From Apteryx mantelli (Eukaryota > Chordata > Aves > Apterygiformes > Apterygidae): DNA of 64,000 nucleotides. The stretch spans positions 19,435,207-19,499,206 of the forward strand of contig NC_089983.1 in assembly GCF_036417845.1 (NCBI RefSeq). The letters run 5' to 3'. The position numbers and the translations under genes are program-made. Position 1 is the stretch's first letter. Each line of letters starts with the position of its first letter. This document shows, one piece after another, positions 1 through 13,400 of the stretch. Under the pieces are notes generated by a model. It had not been told where the DNA came from. It ran no database searches and saw only the letters and a list, made by a program, of their open reading frames with translations.

Positions 1-3000
1 AATCAAAACTTCATTTTCAAAAGAATTCTCTTAGAGGAAACCACATAAAGCTCCCTCAGAGGAAACTGCACAGGAGTTACGTTAATATGAAGGAATAATC
101 AACTATTCTGCTCCTTACATGGTATATTTAAAATTGTATTTTTTCAAGCAGCTATAAATATAACCTCCAGCTCGGTGGCCACAAGTGAACGCAGCAAATG
201 TAACAGAATTGAGAGACCAGAAATATCAGACTTGTGGAAGAGGTTGCTATCATAAATGCTAGTATCTTCACCTGTAATGATTTTTTTCTAGTTATTTTAT
301 GTGGGCAAAAGCCTGCTGATAGGTCTCTCAGTTCTCGAAGTTAAGTTTTTATTCCTTGACTAAAAAGATAGAGGATGTTACCTTCAGTATTTCCTTCTGA
401 TGGACTGGACGATTATTTATAAAAATGAAACTCCTTTCTGAACATGAAAGACTTGTCAAAGAACTGTCTGACTCGGCTTTTGGGAGAAATCCAGAAAGAT
501 GTACCTGTAATAATAAAACAAGCACAATACAAAGGTCATTAAAAGAGAATCCCCAAAAGGCTTTTTTGAGGAGGAATATTAAAATGAAATTGTACAGGTG
601 TCCTGGTCAAACACACACCTTGCTCCTTGAAAGTTATGATTCAAACAACAAAAGCACTTAAAAAAAAAATGTTGAGAAGGATGGATGTACGCATTTTCCC
701 TGATCAATTTATTGAGAAATTTCCCATTTGGAGTGTCTGTTGCACGAGGTGGTGCAATGTGATGGTTATGGAGGGGAACAGCAGAACAGCGTCACTTCCC
801 ATGTCCTCCCTCTCATCCTTGAATCAGCCTTGGGGGCGGCGTACAACGGAGGGCTCCAGGGAAGGGCGCCAGCTTTATACTTGCGCACTTGATGGCTGCC
901 AGCTTAACTCTGTATCAGCTAAAGGCATGTGTTGCTGCCCAAGGTGGTGAAGGCAGTAGTAAATGACTTTAGATGGGGAAAACCAAAACACATATAGTCC
1001 CTTCCTTTCTACACCCAGGGCCTTAAATAGCCTGCCATCAGGCATTTATTCAGGAAACCTAAATTTACCTACAACACCTGTACCCAAATCATCTGACTTT
1101 CAAGAGTGCTGATCACCCATAATTCACAGGCTGCAGCAGAACCTGTGAGCACAGGACACTGCCAAGGAGCCTAGGAAAAATCACATTTTAAGTGCCTAAC
1201 ATTAACTCCAAGTTTTAATTTTTTTCTCTTAGCTTTCTTTAGCTCTTTTTTTCTAGGCCAAAATGAGGCTGATGACTTGTGCCGTCTGTCCCATCACTCC
1301 CTCTCTCCCCCACCAAATAACTTAAACTGTTGGATCAATTTCAGTTCAATCTGATGAAGAAGCAGAAATCCCAAAGAGATTATATTTCCACAATTTGTGA
1401 TAACTGACAGCTGTTTGGAGAGAAGAGCCTCAAAATAATGGCCTCACTGAGGAAAAGGCATTGTACCTTTTCAAAAGACAGGATCCATCAGTGTTCAAGC
1501 GCTGATTTGCCAACCAGCCCACATATTGCCCCATAGCCACTTGCCCAACAACAGGAAAGGGAAGACTGGGGTGTAGTGAGAAGGAGGATTTTGGGAAGGT
1601 GTCGAGAATATTTTGGCAGCAGGGGGGATCACAGAAATCAAGCGTCATTAGTTTGGCAGAACCATTTGTGTTTACTTAAAACCAAACTACCATGCATTTG
1701 AAACAGAGCATAAAATCCCTGTGATTTGGCCATCGCTCCCATTCACCTACATCACCCCAGCTATCTGTTCGTGGGCTCCCTTATTCCCTCTTGACCTTGC
1801 AAGAAGCATTCTGTGCTAAAGCTGGAGCGGTCTGGTCAGCAACGCTGCACATAACCAAACACCACTGGACAAGCTAAAGAGGTGTCAAATGTCTGTTGGG
1901 TGATTATCAGAAAACAACATGCAGCACTTCTAGATTTTATTCTGCAATTTTGTCACATCCCATCTGAATGTTCTTCCTTTATGCTTCCGTTTCCTCTTCT
2001 AATTTGCAAATATTTGTACAAATAAGTCACTCACTTCAAAGAATATTTTTACATACAGACAACTTTAAAACAAAACTGAAAGTCTCTGAATAAGTCATTT
2101 AAGAAGTTGCCAGATTTAGAAATGGCTGACTGCTGTTACTATTTAAAGGCATACGGAATATCAGTATGCTCTTTAAAAGTTAATTACAATTTCTAGAACT
2201 AGTCTTAATTGTTAAAATTGCCATATATGAAAGTGCATTTTTTATAAAGACAAAATTATAGAAGATGGGAAAATAGTCAAGAAATTCTGTTTTTAAACTA
2301 GATCAATTGTTAAGGCTTTAATTAAAAAAACCCACCTTATACAGGTGTTAAAAATGTATTTATGTTGGGAAGACAGCATAAACTCTTTCCCCAGCATTTA
2401 CCTTTTCCCAGCAGCTTGCATATCTGTTAAACTCTGCCTTCCCAGAAAAACTGTATCTGCCAAGTGCTTTATAGGAGACTAGCAAAGTTTCCTGTGTGAA
2501 AGTTTTCAGCCAAAATGGATCCATCCATTTCCAAGAATGGGGATATGAAAAACTTAGATGCTGTTTTGCACATGTTAAAAATTGTGCCATTTCTTTAATT
2601 TCTTTGTTTTTCTATTTATTTGGTGAGTAGCTCCTTGGTTTCCATGCTTTGGAGCTGGCTTGAATTGTGTTCTTGTTTCATTCAGTGCTCAGAATGGAGG
2701 TGTTTTGGAGAAAGCCAGTCTTTACAACCCCTGGATCATTTGTTGCAGAAGTTTTAACTGTGCAACTAATAAGGCACAGCTTGCAGAGCTGTTTATAGTT
2801 AACACTAATTTTGTCTTCAGAGTAGACTTTGCAGTAAATGGAGTATGAAGCCACACAATGAGCAAGTGGGAGAGGAAAAGAATTAAACAGCTGCTCTCAG
2901 GTCTGGGTACTGAATGAGGGACGGACCTAATGGGAAGGAAAAAAGTAGCATATGCTGCTTTTCATTTGAATACCTATCCCAATACCTGCACACAAGGGAG

Positions 3001-4487
3001 AAAGATTAGGGTTACCTTAGTTAAGATTAGACAACTTTAATTCAGTCATTTCATAGTCTTTGGCTGCTTAATTTAGAAATACCCATGGTTTCTGAACACA
3101 GATTTGCATATGAGCAATACATATAGATCATTTATATACCTATAAATGATACATGAGGTATTTTACACACTATTTAGAGACAGAGAGAGAGATGGAATGT
3201 TCCCCAACTTCTATTCAAGGAATATGGATGCCTCATGATATAGCAAAGTGGTAACGTGAGACCTGACTGCCTCCTTCCAGCCAGTCCCTTCTAAATACCC
3301 GTCTTCCCTGCAGAGCACTTGTCACATGGGGCACACCCCCAGCGTGTATTCAGGTGAGAAGTTTCTAGATGTTCTGTTCTGACATCAAATACTAAATAAT
3401 AATACTATAAATATTATATTTTTTATATTTTTACATTATATTTTGTATTATTTTATTTATATTATTTTATATTATTTATATTTTATATATTTATATTATT
3501 TACATTATTTGATTTTATTTATATTATTAAATATAAATATATAAATAAAGCTAATAAACTGATAAACATCAAAAACTTTGTAAACTCTGAGAAGCAACAC
3601 CACTTCTTTCTCATTTCCCTGCATATATACACTATAAGCCTTCTTACAAGGTCAAGATAACTTAGACAACTTATTCAAGTTGTCTGAAAAAACAATTTCT
3701 GGCAGCATGACAAGTTGTGCTTAATAGACATTGTGACTTTACAGAGGGTGATTCAACTCATCTATGTTATTCTGGTCAAGATTTATTGCTACAAAATACG
3801 GAACAAAATTAACTTTGAAGGATCATAAGGAGTAAGACTCTCTTTTGTGAGAATGTCTATAACAAAAATGGAAGCAGAACAAATAAAATGTTTTTGAAAA
3901 TATAGCAGAGAGGAGAATAACATGGGGAACTGTCTCCTTAATGTCAGTAGGAGCAAAGAGAGCTCAGTGCACTGAATTTTTTTAAAGCTAATGAGTATTT
4001 CCTTGAAATCAAGGTTTAGCAGAAATTTTGCATAACTTGCTTTACAAATACCTGCTTATTTTACTGTTCAGGTACCTCTGACTGAAATCAAGGGGATATT
4101 CTTTAGACTAAAAGGCTAAGAGGCCATGAGGATAAGAACGACATAAATGCTTACATATCAGTCAGACCACAACCTGCCTGAGGGCCAGGAATCCTAACTT
4201 AGACAGCTCTGAGCAATCAGCAGTTCTGCATTTGTCATCACAACTGTTTTTACTGCCATTTGATCAGTGCCACATGAGTCCTGACTAGATGAGTCTTGGA
4301 GTGCATTTTCAATCACCAAACCAATTAATTTTACAGAGAGAGCAGTAAAAGAATCAAATGTATTAATCAGATGTCAGCCTGGAGATAATATTCTCTTTTT
4401 TAAAAGTCTCCTCTTCTTTTTGAATACCGATTTAGCTCTTCATTGACAGCCTTTATGTGGATTTGGGAGAAAGAAGCTTAGACTCAC
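1..4487 (-). other. PMS1 intron 6, partial
   Basis: No exon, RNA gene or clear transposon was seen. The only conspicuous structure is an AT-rich tract at about 3390-3560. Short open frames here have no recognisable domain and no splice context. Confidence 0.6.
3390..3560. repeat. AT-rich low-complexity minisatellite
   Basis: About 170 bases are made almost wholly of degenerate TTATATTATTTTATAT-type units, with only a handful of G or C. It resembles an expanded and decayed AT microsatellite. Confidence 0.85.
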
Positions 4488-4604
4488 CTCAGGGTCTTCA
4501 GAGCAGTGTTGAAAAGGTACCATACTGCCCATAACGGCTGTTCCCAGAACTGACATACAGGCCATTTTGTGATCTGACACCCTGGTCTTTTGCCAAATAA
4601 CTGC
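4488..4604 (-). CDS. PMS1: PMS1 exon 6 (last PMS1 exon in window)
   Basis: This 117-nt exon encodes residues 195-233 in phase 0. It begins [15 protein letters not shown], a segment closely conserved in PMS1. The acceptor is tttgtttcag and the donor is GAG|GTGAGT. No later PMS1 exon was recognised between here and position 1. Confidence 0.94.
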
Positions 4605-7421
4605 CTGAAACAAATGGCACAGAGTCAAATTTTTGACTTTATATTTATATTTGTTGAACTCAAGTCATGTCTATGAACATGTATACGCAACTGCACACAT
4701 ACTGTATATGTAACATTCTGTACTTTGACCCTCTTACATTCACAACTTTCAGTGTTAACACACACAATATGGTACTTTTCAGCATGTCTCCTCATATGAT
4801 ATTACTTGCTTAGATGAGCAGTGATCAGAAAATTAAGAAAAGTGTTTCCAATTATTTATGAATGTTACAATGCTTATCTGAACTTCTGCAATTGAAACAA
4901 AGAATTGTTAAAAACAAATCAATAAAGAATGCAACTTCTTCTCTTAGATATATAGCAGTAAGCTATGTGTTTTTACTGAGCATATAAATATGACAAGTTT
5001 CTGGCATGTTGGTCAGGATTTGAAGTTGGGCACTGCAATACTTACGGTACTCAAAAGATAAGCCATTTAGGTAGAAATCAGGATATTAGATGACCATCCA
5101 CAGACCCTAAGTCTCCAGATCAGAGCTATCACAAGTCTATTATTTAGAAAGGAAAGAAGTTTCTAAGGAAGTAGTCATAAGAAAAGCAGTTTTGTTTTTA
5201 CTGAAAACTTTGTAAAATATTTTAAGATAGAAGGATAAAAAGGGGGAGGACAGCTTACTCTGTTAGCTACATAACTTGCAATACCGTTGTAAAGCTTTTG
5301 AAAAATATAGTAAAGCAGGATGAACTGTGACTTGCATCAGAAAAACTTTACCTGTTCAGTCCACTTATACAGAGAGTATTAACTACTCTGGGAGATGAAA
5401 TTCTGTCTCTCATTGACAAGAAGTCCTGTATTAAACAGCCACGAATTTAACTTTGAATCTGCTTACTTTTATCACTGTATAGCTAAAAAAAAGTGCTTAG
5501 TTAACTTTCTGCTTCTGAGCAACCGAGACTGCTAGAATCAGATCTGCTTTATATCTATTTCTGTCATTGATAGTTGACTAAGTGTATTTCAACGTGCAAC
5601 GTTCAAACACAAAAGGAAAAAAAATGCAGTAAGTTGCAAATGAAACCCGACATTACAATGCTGGGTTAGAAATAAATGTTTTAAAAAGCTGCTAAGCAGC
5701 CAATATATTCAAACCAAGTTCAGGGTACGCTGGCACAGGCTGCTCTGTGAAAGCATGGTGAGGGAGCACAGAACATACATGCACCAATCTCAAGAAATGC
5801 AATACATAGCCTTAAAATTCCACCTGTCCACAAGGATATTCGCCGGCCTGGAAGGGTGAATGTCACTGAAGAACACGGTGCTCCTGCAAAATGATACTCC
5901 CTCCTTACAGGACAGGTGGAATTTTAAAGCTTCAAGACTGTGGAGCCTAAAACTGTTCCCCAATCCTTAATTTTCCATTTCCAAATACACTCTGCACTGT
6001 TTGCAAGGAGGGGTGTCCCAGTCCTGCCTGACTCTACCTCACCTACAGCACATTTGCAGTGATCACATCTCTGCCATCCTCCAGCGAGCCTGGACCCCCC
6101 AACACAAAAGACAGTGTTTCTGGGGGGGAGGCTGGGAATCCAGAGAAGGGGGGGGGGAGGAGGAGGAGGAGGAGGAGAAAGGCAACAGGGCCACAGGAGC
6201 AGCACCCCTGCCCCAGCCCATGCCACAGGCAGCGGCGAGGGACGGCCGCAGCAGGGCCGCCCGCGGGATGCTGCCTCCCGCCTCTTGCTACACCTGCTGT
6301 AAATCTCCTCAAAGACATTTTGGAGTGATGAAAGAATTTGTCCCCTCCTTTAGAGCTCATCTTATAAAACATATCCTGTACTGCTTCTATTTTAAAAGCG
6401 ATTACTTAAAATGGAAACACAAAGTGCCAAACAATTTTTTCTTTACTAGATATATTTCAAATTAAATGCTCGTGACCAAACTGAGAAAGATACTTGTTAC
6501 GTGACTAATATAAACATCACGCTGTTTATTTTAGGTTATACTAGGGTGATGCCACAGGTACAGATATAAATCTTAGCTGCTGATTAATGCAAGGTTGTTA
6601 TTACACTGCTTGACCTGCTGAATGGCTGATACACATGACTGTAAAAAGATCACTTCGGTAAACTGCTTTTAAGAAAGCTGTGGAACATGAGAACTGATTA
6701 AATGCAATCTTGGTAAAAGTGGATACTGTTAATAAGTACAGGGAATATTTTTTTAATTAGCATGTTATTTATCAAATACTAATATTAGAAACTACAGACA
6801 AAATTTTAGGAACTAGTTACCACCATAGGTTAAATTAAAGCCCACATGGAAGAGGCCAGTCAGCTCCTAAATTTCTATACTAAGTAAACACAGTATAGAT
6901 TGTGTATTCGTTTGTAAGCCTGACTGTATATTTTGAAAGAACAACACAGGAATATCCGGTAATCTAAAGAAAATCATTTTCTAGATTCTCCAGATGTATC
7001 AACAGGCTTAAAAGAAAAAACAAATAAAAGCTACTATGAGACAATGCCCCTTCCATTTCATTTGTTTTAGAAAATGTCAGTTTCCATGTGGTTCCTGCAA
7101 TACTCTATTTTTTAACCTTGATTATACCCTTAAGTTAAGCTAAAAATACAGACACACACACCCATATTTTTTTTTAGGTCATATAAACCTGGTGTCCAGG
7201 ATGAGCCAAGGAAGAACCTGACTCTAGTCAGTATGATGACACTGCAAAAACAGCCTACTCAAAGATATATTATTACATACGACCCATCTTAGGTTTTGCT
7301 GGAGCTAGCCAAATATACCCATCTCCCTCCCCACTTCATTGAAGGGGATTACATTAACGAGATCTTATAAGAAGTTGTACCATATATAAAATCTATTTCA
7401 CATATACAGAAGACAAGTACA

Positions 7422-7462
<41 letters not shown>

Positions 7463-10400
7463 CATTCCCCCCCGTCTAGGATATAGGCATACACATATTT
7501 TATGCTGCCAACACAGACAGAAGAAAGCTCTTAATTAGAGCTGGGGACAGGATGCTGTTTCTGACTGTTCCCAGTTCAGTGCAAGGGTGTCTCTGAGTTA
7601 AACATATCCCTTCAGTTTACCTCACTACATAATGGTAGTAACACAACCAAGCTTTCTTGGCACATCAAGATTTTCAGGTGAAAGGTAACATGTTATTAAT
7701 ACCTTACTTTTACTATGCAAAGAATGACTTTTTTCTTTTTTATTCTGTGATAATCACTGTTTTAGTTATCCTGTAATAAAGTTTGAAGGTGTAAAACTCC
7801 AGTGGTGCAAAGCACTGTATGTGAACTGGAGATTGGAAACGTAACCTATCATAGCTCTGTAAGAAGGCGTATGTCAAAGTCTCTCTAACCGTTCTGTTTC
7901 ACACCACCCTGGCATCTGAGATCTCGCTTCGGTGAGCTAACTCTTCGGGCCAGGACGGTTCTTAGCTCTCCTGACTTCAAACCTGATAGTATATCGGGCT
8001 CCAAGGTAACTGAAAAGACCACTGCCTACCTGTTAAGAGGAGATTCAAACTGGAACAAAACCAGGCAGCAAAATCATAAGTTTGAATTCAGGAAAAAGGG
8101 AAACAAAGAGAAATCTTCTTGTACAATGTATATAATGTCTTTGGCTTACGATACACAGACACTTAGCTGCAAGGGCAGGCCTGTTCACTGCAGTGGAAGA
8201 ACAGCTATCAGCTAAGACCAAAAAGACTCCAAGACAAAGTCTTAATAACCACATTATTTAAAATCCCAGCTTTGAAAAGCATCAATACTGTTCTATTTGC
8301 TCCAAACCATAACTGGTGCCTTGTTTTAGAATCAATAGTAAGTTATCTTACTAAATGACAGCCCTTGCATAACCTTCCCTTGAAAATAGAAATCATGGCA
8401 GTATTGCAATTTAGCTTAAAGAAAAATAATGCAACTGTACATAACCGTAACTATTTTCCCCGAATATTTTATATTGGCCTCTGAGGAATCCGTTGTCTCA
8501 TCCACTTTATAAGCGATGGGGACACAACTGTCAGCGGAGGGATGGAATAGAGCAACTCAAGGCACTGGGTTTTCCTTTGTCAGATGCACTCGCCACACCT
8601 ATCTCTGCAGGCCTCAGGCATGACAGCTAAGAAAGCGATTTGCTCTGGGAAAGGCTGAAGGACAGTCATTTTCCACAGCACTGTTCATCCTACGAATTCT
8701 GAAGTATTTCCTGCTTTAGTTAATGCCTACTGCACTGGCAATAGCTTTCTCAGGTTTCCCTTTAGCAACACCAGAGCACCCTCCCAGTGGAAAGGCATCT
8801 TCGAGCATCGTGCAGTGGAGCACTGCTTGGCAGCAGGAGTCGGGAGCTGGAAGATAAGCGATGAGAGGAACGAAGGGATATTACAGGAGCCAAGGACCTT
8901 CCTGTTGTAACATCTCTTCGGAGGCTTTGGAGAGTTACAAACATGATAGAGAGAACTGTCAGGTTTTCAACTGCTCTAACCACGCCAGTTCAGCTGTGGA
9001 TAGTCAGAGAAATTCCACTTCCATAACAGAAAAAATCATTACATCATTACAGTGAATTCTATTTAAAAAAAAGGGGGGGGGGCTTAAAAGCCTTTTGTAA
9101 AGTAGTGGTTAATAAAAGCAAGAGAGACTATGACAAAGTATATTGCTAACAAAGAGGCAAAACTCCCAGAAAGTTTTGGAAGCATCCTTCTTCTGCTAAC
9201 CTTTCTTAAGCACACAAAGTGAATCTGAAAGCCGTTCAGGAGCTAAAGGCACATCTTGGATACTGCAACATACGCTGCATATTTGAAACAGTAATTGTTT
9301 TGAGATTTCAGACATATATGGTGCTGTCATTTGAAAAGTGTGATGGATGAGAAACTGGAAACCTCAAGGAATTAGTAATAGGATATAAAGTATTTCACCT
9401 CTAGGTCACCAGTTCAAATTCAGCCAGGTTGGTAGTGACCAAAAGCCGTTACCATCTGGCAGCTGTTCACTGGCTGATGTAAACTGAGTTGAGGGTCTCA
9501 GCGCATTTCCTAGTGGACAGGTGTCCACATCACAGAAAACACCATAATTAACTCTCTGTTTGGCTTTCTCAGCAAAGCCACTGAACAGCAAGTGGAAGTA
9601 AAGACTGAACTATGCTCCAGGTCAGCATGAAGGCATGTTGGTTGAAGAACACTGCAGATTCTTAACCATAATTTCCCTTTATGGGACACAGATTAGGGAG
9701 GGACTTAATTTATCATCATTGCACTCCTGTTTTGTATCATCATCAACACAAATGGAGTAGCCCTTCCAACTCAGGAAAGAGGTTACGTGCTGCTATTTCT
9801 GCTCAATGCAGTTTTTTTTTTTTTAAACATGCAGCTATAACAACAATTGGAAGCATAATGAATGGATTCAAAAATAAAGTATTATAATTCAATTATTAAA
9901 AACAGTAAGTTTACCTTACCAGTAAGTTCTAGCTACTCCATCTCAAAAAGCACTTATTATAGAGGACTCGGAGACAGAAAACAAACTGTTGTTGGACAAA
10001 CAGATACAGATTGTAGAAGGCTGAGATTATTCAACTTTGGAAATAAGAGGAAACTTAAAAAAAAAAAAAAAAATATATATATAGCAGAGAATCAAGTGAC
10101 ATTTCTTCAAAAGGAACTAGAATGGTAAATCACTGAAACCAAACAGGATAAGGCACTAGATTCCTGCAAAAAAGGCTGTTTCCAAATATTAAATAAAATG
10201 TTTCTTCTTAATTATTTGAATTACCATTTCCCCACATGGTACATAGTTAGGCTCATCGCTTCGCGGCATCCTTGAGGCCAACACCAACCAAAAATGCAAA
10301 GCGGGTTTCGGCAAGAATACCATTCACAGTTACAATAGCAGCTCTAAAATGGATTGCTTGCACCCAGAAGCTCTAATTCATGTTTCTCTCAAGATACAGT

Positions 10401-13400
10401 AAATAGTTCGAGACAGAGAACTGTGTGAGGCTTCAGAATACTATGCATGAAAAACAAGAAAGCTTTTCCCTTACACAGATTTTTCTAAAAAAGAACTGGA
10501 AAATGTATTGAGTCTACTTACAGCCCACCTGTGCCTAGTGCAAGATGTGGGAGCAGTTGTGTACGGTACCATCTAAACCACCTTTTGCCATAACTTGTTC
10601 AAGCCCTACTGTATCTGCCATTGTTAGAACAGGTACAGTTACTGTGTGTAATCTGAAACACCTCTCTCATTTTGGTGTTTGTGGAATTCAGGCAACTAAA
10701 CAGAATTAAAGCAATTTCATATCATCAGTCTTTCAACATACAACGGCATTTCTTGAACACTGGTATCTGTTCATACAAATGTTCACCATGCTTATAAGGC
10801 TGAGCCAAGGACTGTTGATGTTAAACAGGAAAGAATATGGAAACTGTCATTCCAGGGAAAAGCCCTCCAGCACCTAGTGTAAAAAACAGCCAGAGCTCAG
10901 AGGTGGCTAGAATGTGGCATTTTGGGCTGAAGAATTTGACGCTGTTTAAACAGTAGCTGACTTTGGAATGTTTTTAGCACTCCTTCAGATAATGTTAACT
11001 TTAAATAAACTTGCTGAATACTCATGTAAATTATTTCCATTTGGCTGTCTCATTATTCAATATGCTTTCAAGGAACATGGTGATGAAAGAAGAAAAATAC
11101 CTCTTTCTAACATAACCATACTGGCAAGAGGATCAACATTATCAGTATTCAAAGAATGTCTTGGCAGGATAAACCTTCATAAAAAGAAGGAGCACTAGCT
11201 AATCCAAGTTGTCAAAATAGCAATAGTACTTCAAGGGTTGATCTGCAAAGTGATTCATTATTTATTGCTAATACAAACAAAACATTGTGAGTAGAAACAA
11301 AAGTAATTCAGTATTTCCTATCTCAGAAATTTACTGACAAAAGGTACACTATAAATGAACCCTAAGACAACTGATAAAAGGACATACATTTTTCTTACTT
11401 ACTAGAAAACAACCAAAGGCAGGAAGAGCATCATGGTTCTTCATAGAAAAAAAACCCTGACATTTAATGGTAATATATTCATACAAACTAACACAGATAT
11501 GAAATATGGTATAACAGCAAGAATGATTTCCAGAACCTGTAGAAGCAGCAAGAAGCACACCATAAAAAAAAAAAAAAGTGGTGGAAATAAAACATGCAAT
11601 GCATTGTGGACCCTAAAAATGCATATACATTCAACAGCTCAATAAGAGGCCTGATTTTCTAAAATTAGTTTCTGCTAGAATCAGACAACCATTTTCAACA
11701 TGCCTAACCTCAAACTTTTATGAAAGTTTTGCCCTCATTATATATATTCTTCCTCAGTAAAACTAGAACTATGCATTCCTTCACACTCCTTTCATTTCTT
11801 TTAAAATGCAGGACTTAGAAGAAGGATTTTTTTTAAAAAAGTACTGGTTTTGTCACTTATTTTCAAGGTTTCTTTGAAATATACTGTATTGTACTATCCT
11901 TACTACTCTTTCGACCCATCTTTCCACGTCTTGCACTACCTCATCTCTGCTACCTTCTTGCTCTTTTAAGCCTTGGAACCTGATCCTGATGTGTATCTTC
12001 TTCCATTGCAACAGAAAGTATTGGCTCAGCCTCAAGAATCTGGGATTCTAGGAACTCCTTTGAATGATTGGCCATATAATTTTTTTTTAACTAATATATA
12101 AGTCATGAGCTCCATGAAAAACACAGCTGTTCTCAGAACTCGATTCATTCTCCTAGTACATTTCAAACAGAAATGTAACAACAAAAAAAAAGGGAAAGAA
12201 AAAAGGAAAAATCACAGGCAATACTATTCAGTAGAGTACAGTTCTAGCACAAATACACTGTAGGATCACCATAGGAGAAATGCCTTCTGATCTGAAATAA
12301 TAATTTAGTGACAATAATGTTTAGCATATGAAAGAAAAAAAATTAATGACTATTCATGTCCTTTGATATTACGGTAAAACAGATGCATGTAGACCTGCTG
12401 AAAGTTGTTATGCATTGGAATTACAGAATTTTAAATTTCTTAAAAAATACAACTCAATAAGTAACTTTTATTTTGGAAGGAAAGACAACAGCAGTAGAAA
12501 TACAGGAATCTGTGTTCAGAGCTTTAAAACATTTTACAGACTATTTTAAAACATTTACACATACATAGACTACACTTTCTGTAGGATTTTAGTCCTTGAT
12601 TTTTCCAGATCAGCAATAGCTACTGAGCGACCTCTTGTGTCAAAACGTGTCTGAGCAGTGTTGTTTTTTTTTAAATAAATTAAATGAACATATAAACTGG
12701 CAGTGTAAAATGAAGAGCCTAAAATTAGCACCATTCTACCACTACAGTGAATAAATACAGACTGCAGACAGCATTTGTATTGATTTGTTTTACCAGACGA
12801 GCCTACCCAAACTGTGTATTAATGAATTCACCCATGAAGCCAAAAGGATAGGTAATCTTCATATCTTTCTAGAAACTGGAAACTGTTTGGGTTGTAATAT
12901 GGATGTTTTTCTTCCAAAGCTGGGTTGAGACTATTACCTGAAATGAGGTTCAAGTAGCTATTAAATGAGACAGGTTTTCAATTACTACTACCTTCTCATT
13001 AGGTAGGTAGTGCCAGTTCAAGCAATCTTGTTTTCTTCTTGTCCTTGTTCTGTATCAGAGACTCATTTTAAATGCACGCAATATCCTCTGACCAAGAGAT
13101 TACTAGTCTGAAGGAACATCACGCATGTGAGCAGATAACACCAATTCTTATTATGTTCTTGAGTTCTTTGCTTACATGATCAATGACTTTCAGCTATCTC
13201 TGCTTCTCTGTAAACCATAATGTATATATGTCTTGACCATTGTTCTCCCCACCTTAAGGTTTTTCTTTCTTCCAACTTGCTGAGCTTACCCAGACTTCAG
13301 AGTGCAACTTCACTGTTAAAAAATATTCTAAAATGTCATCTTTTTAACAGAATGTTTTCATGTGTGTTGAGTTATTCTGGCAACAAAATACCCTCATAAT

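Noticed and set aside
6001-6465. 154-codon plus-strand frame in PMS1 intron 5
   Set aside because: It is carried by a GGA repeat (poly-Glu) and the GC patch. No domain, and several competing frames overlap it.
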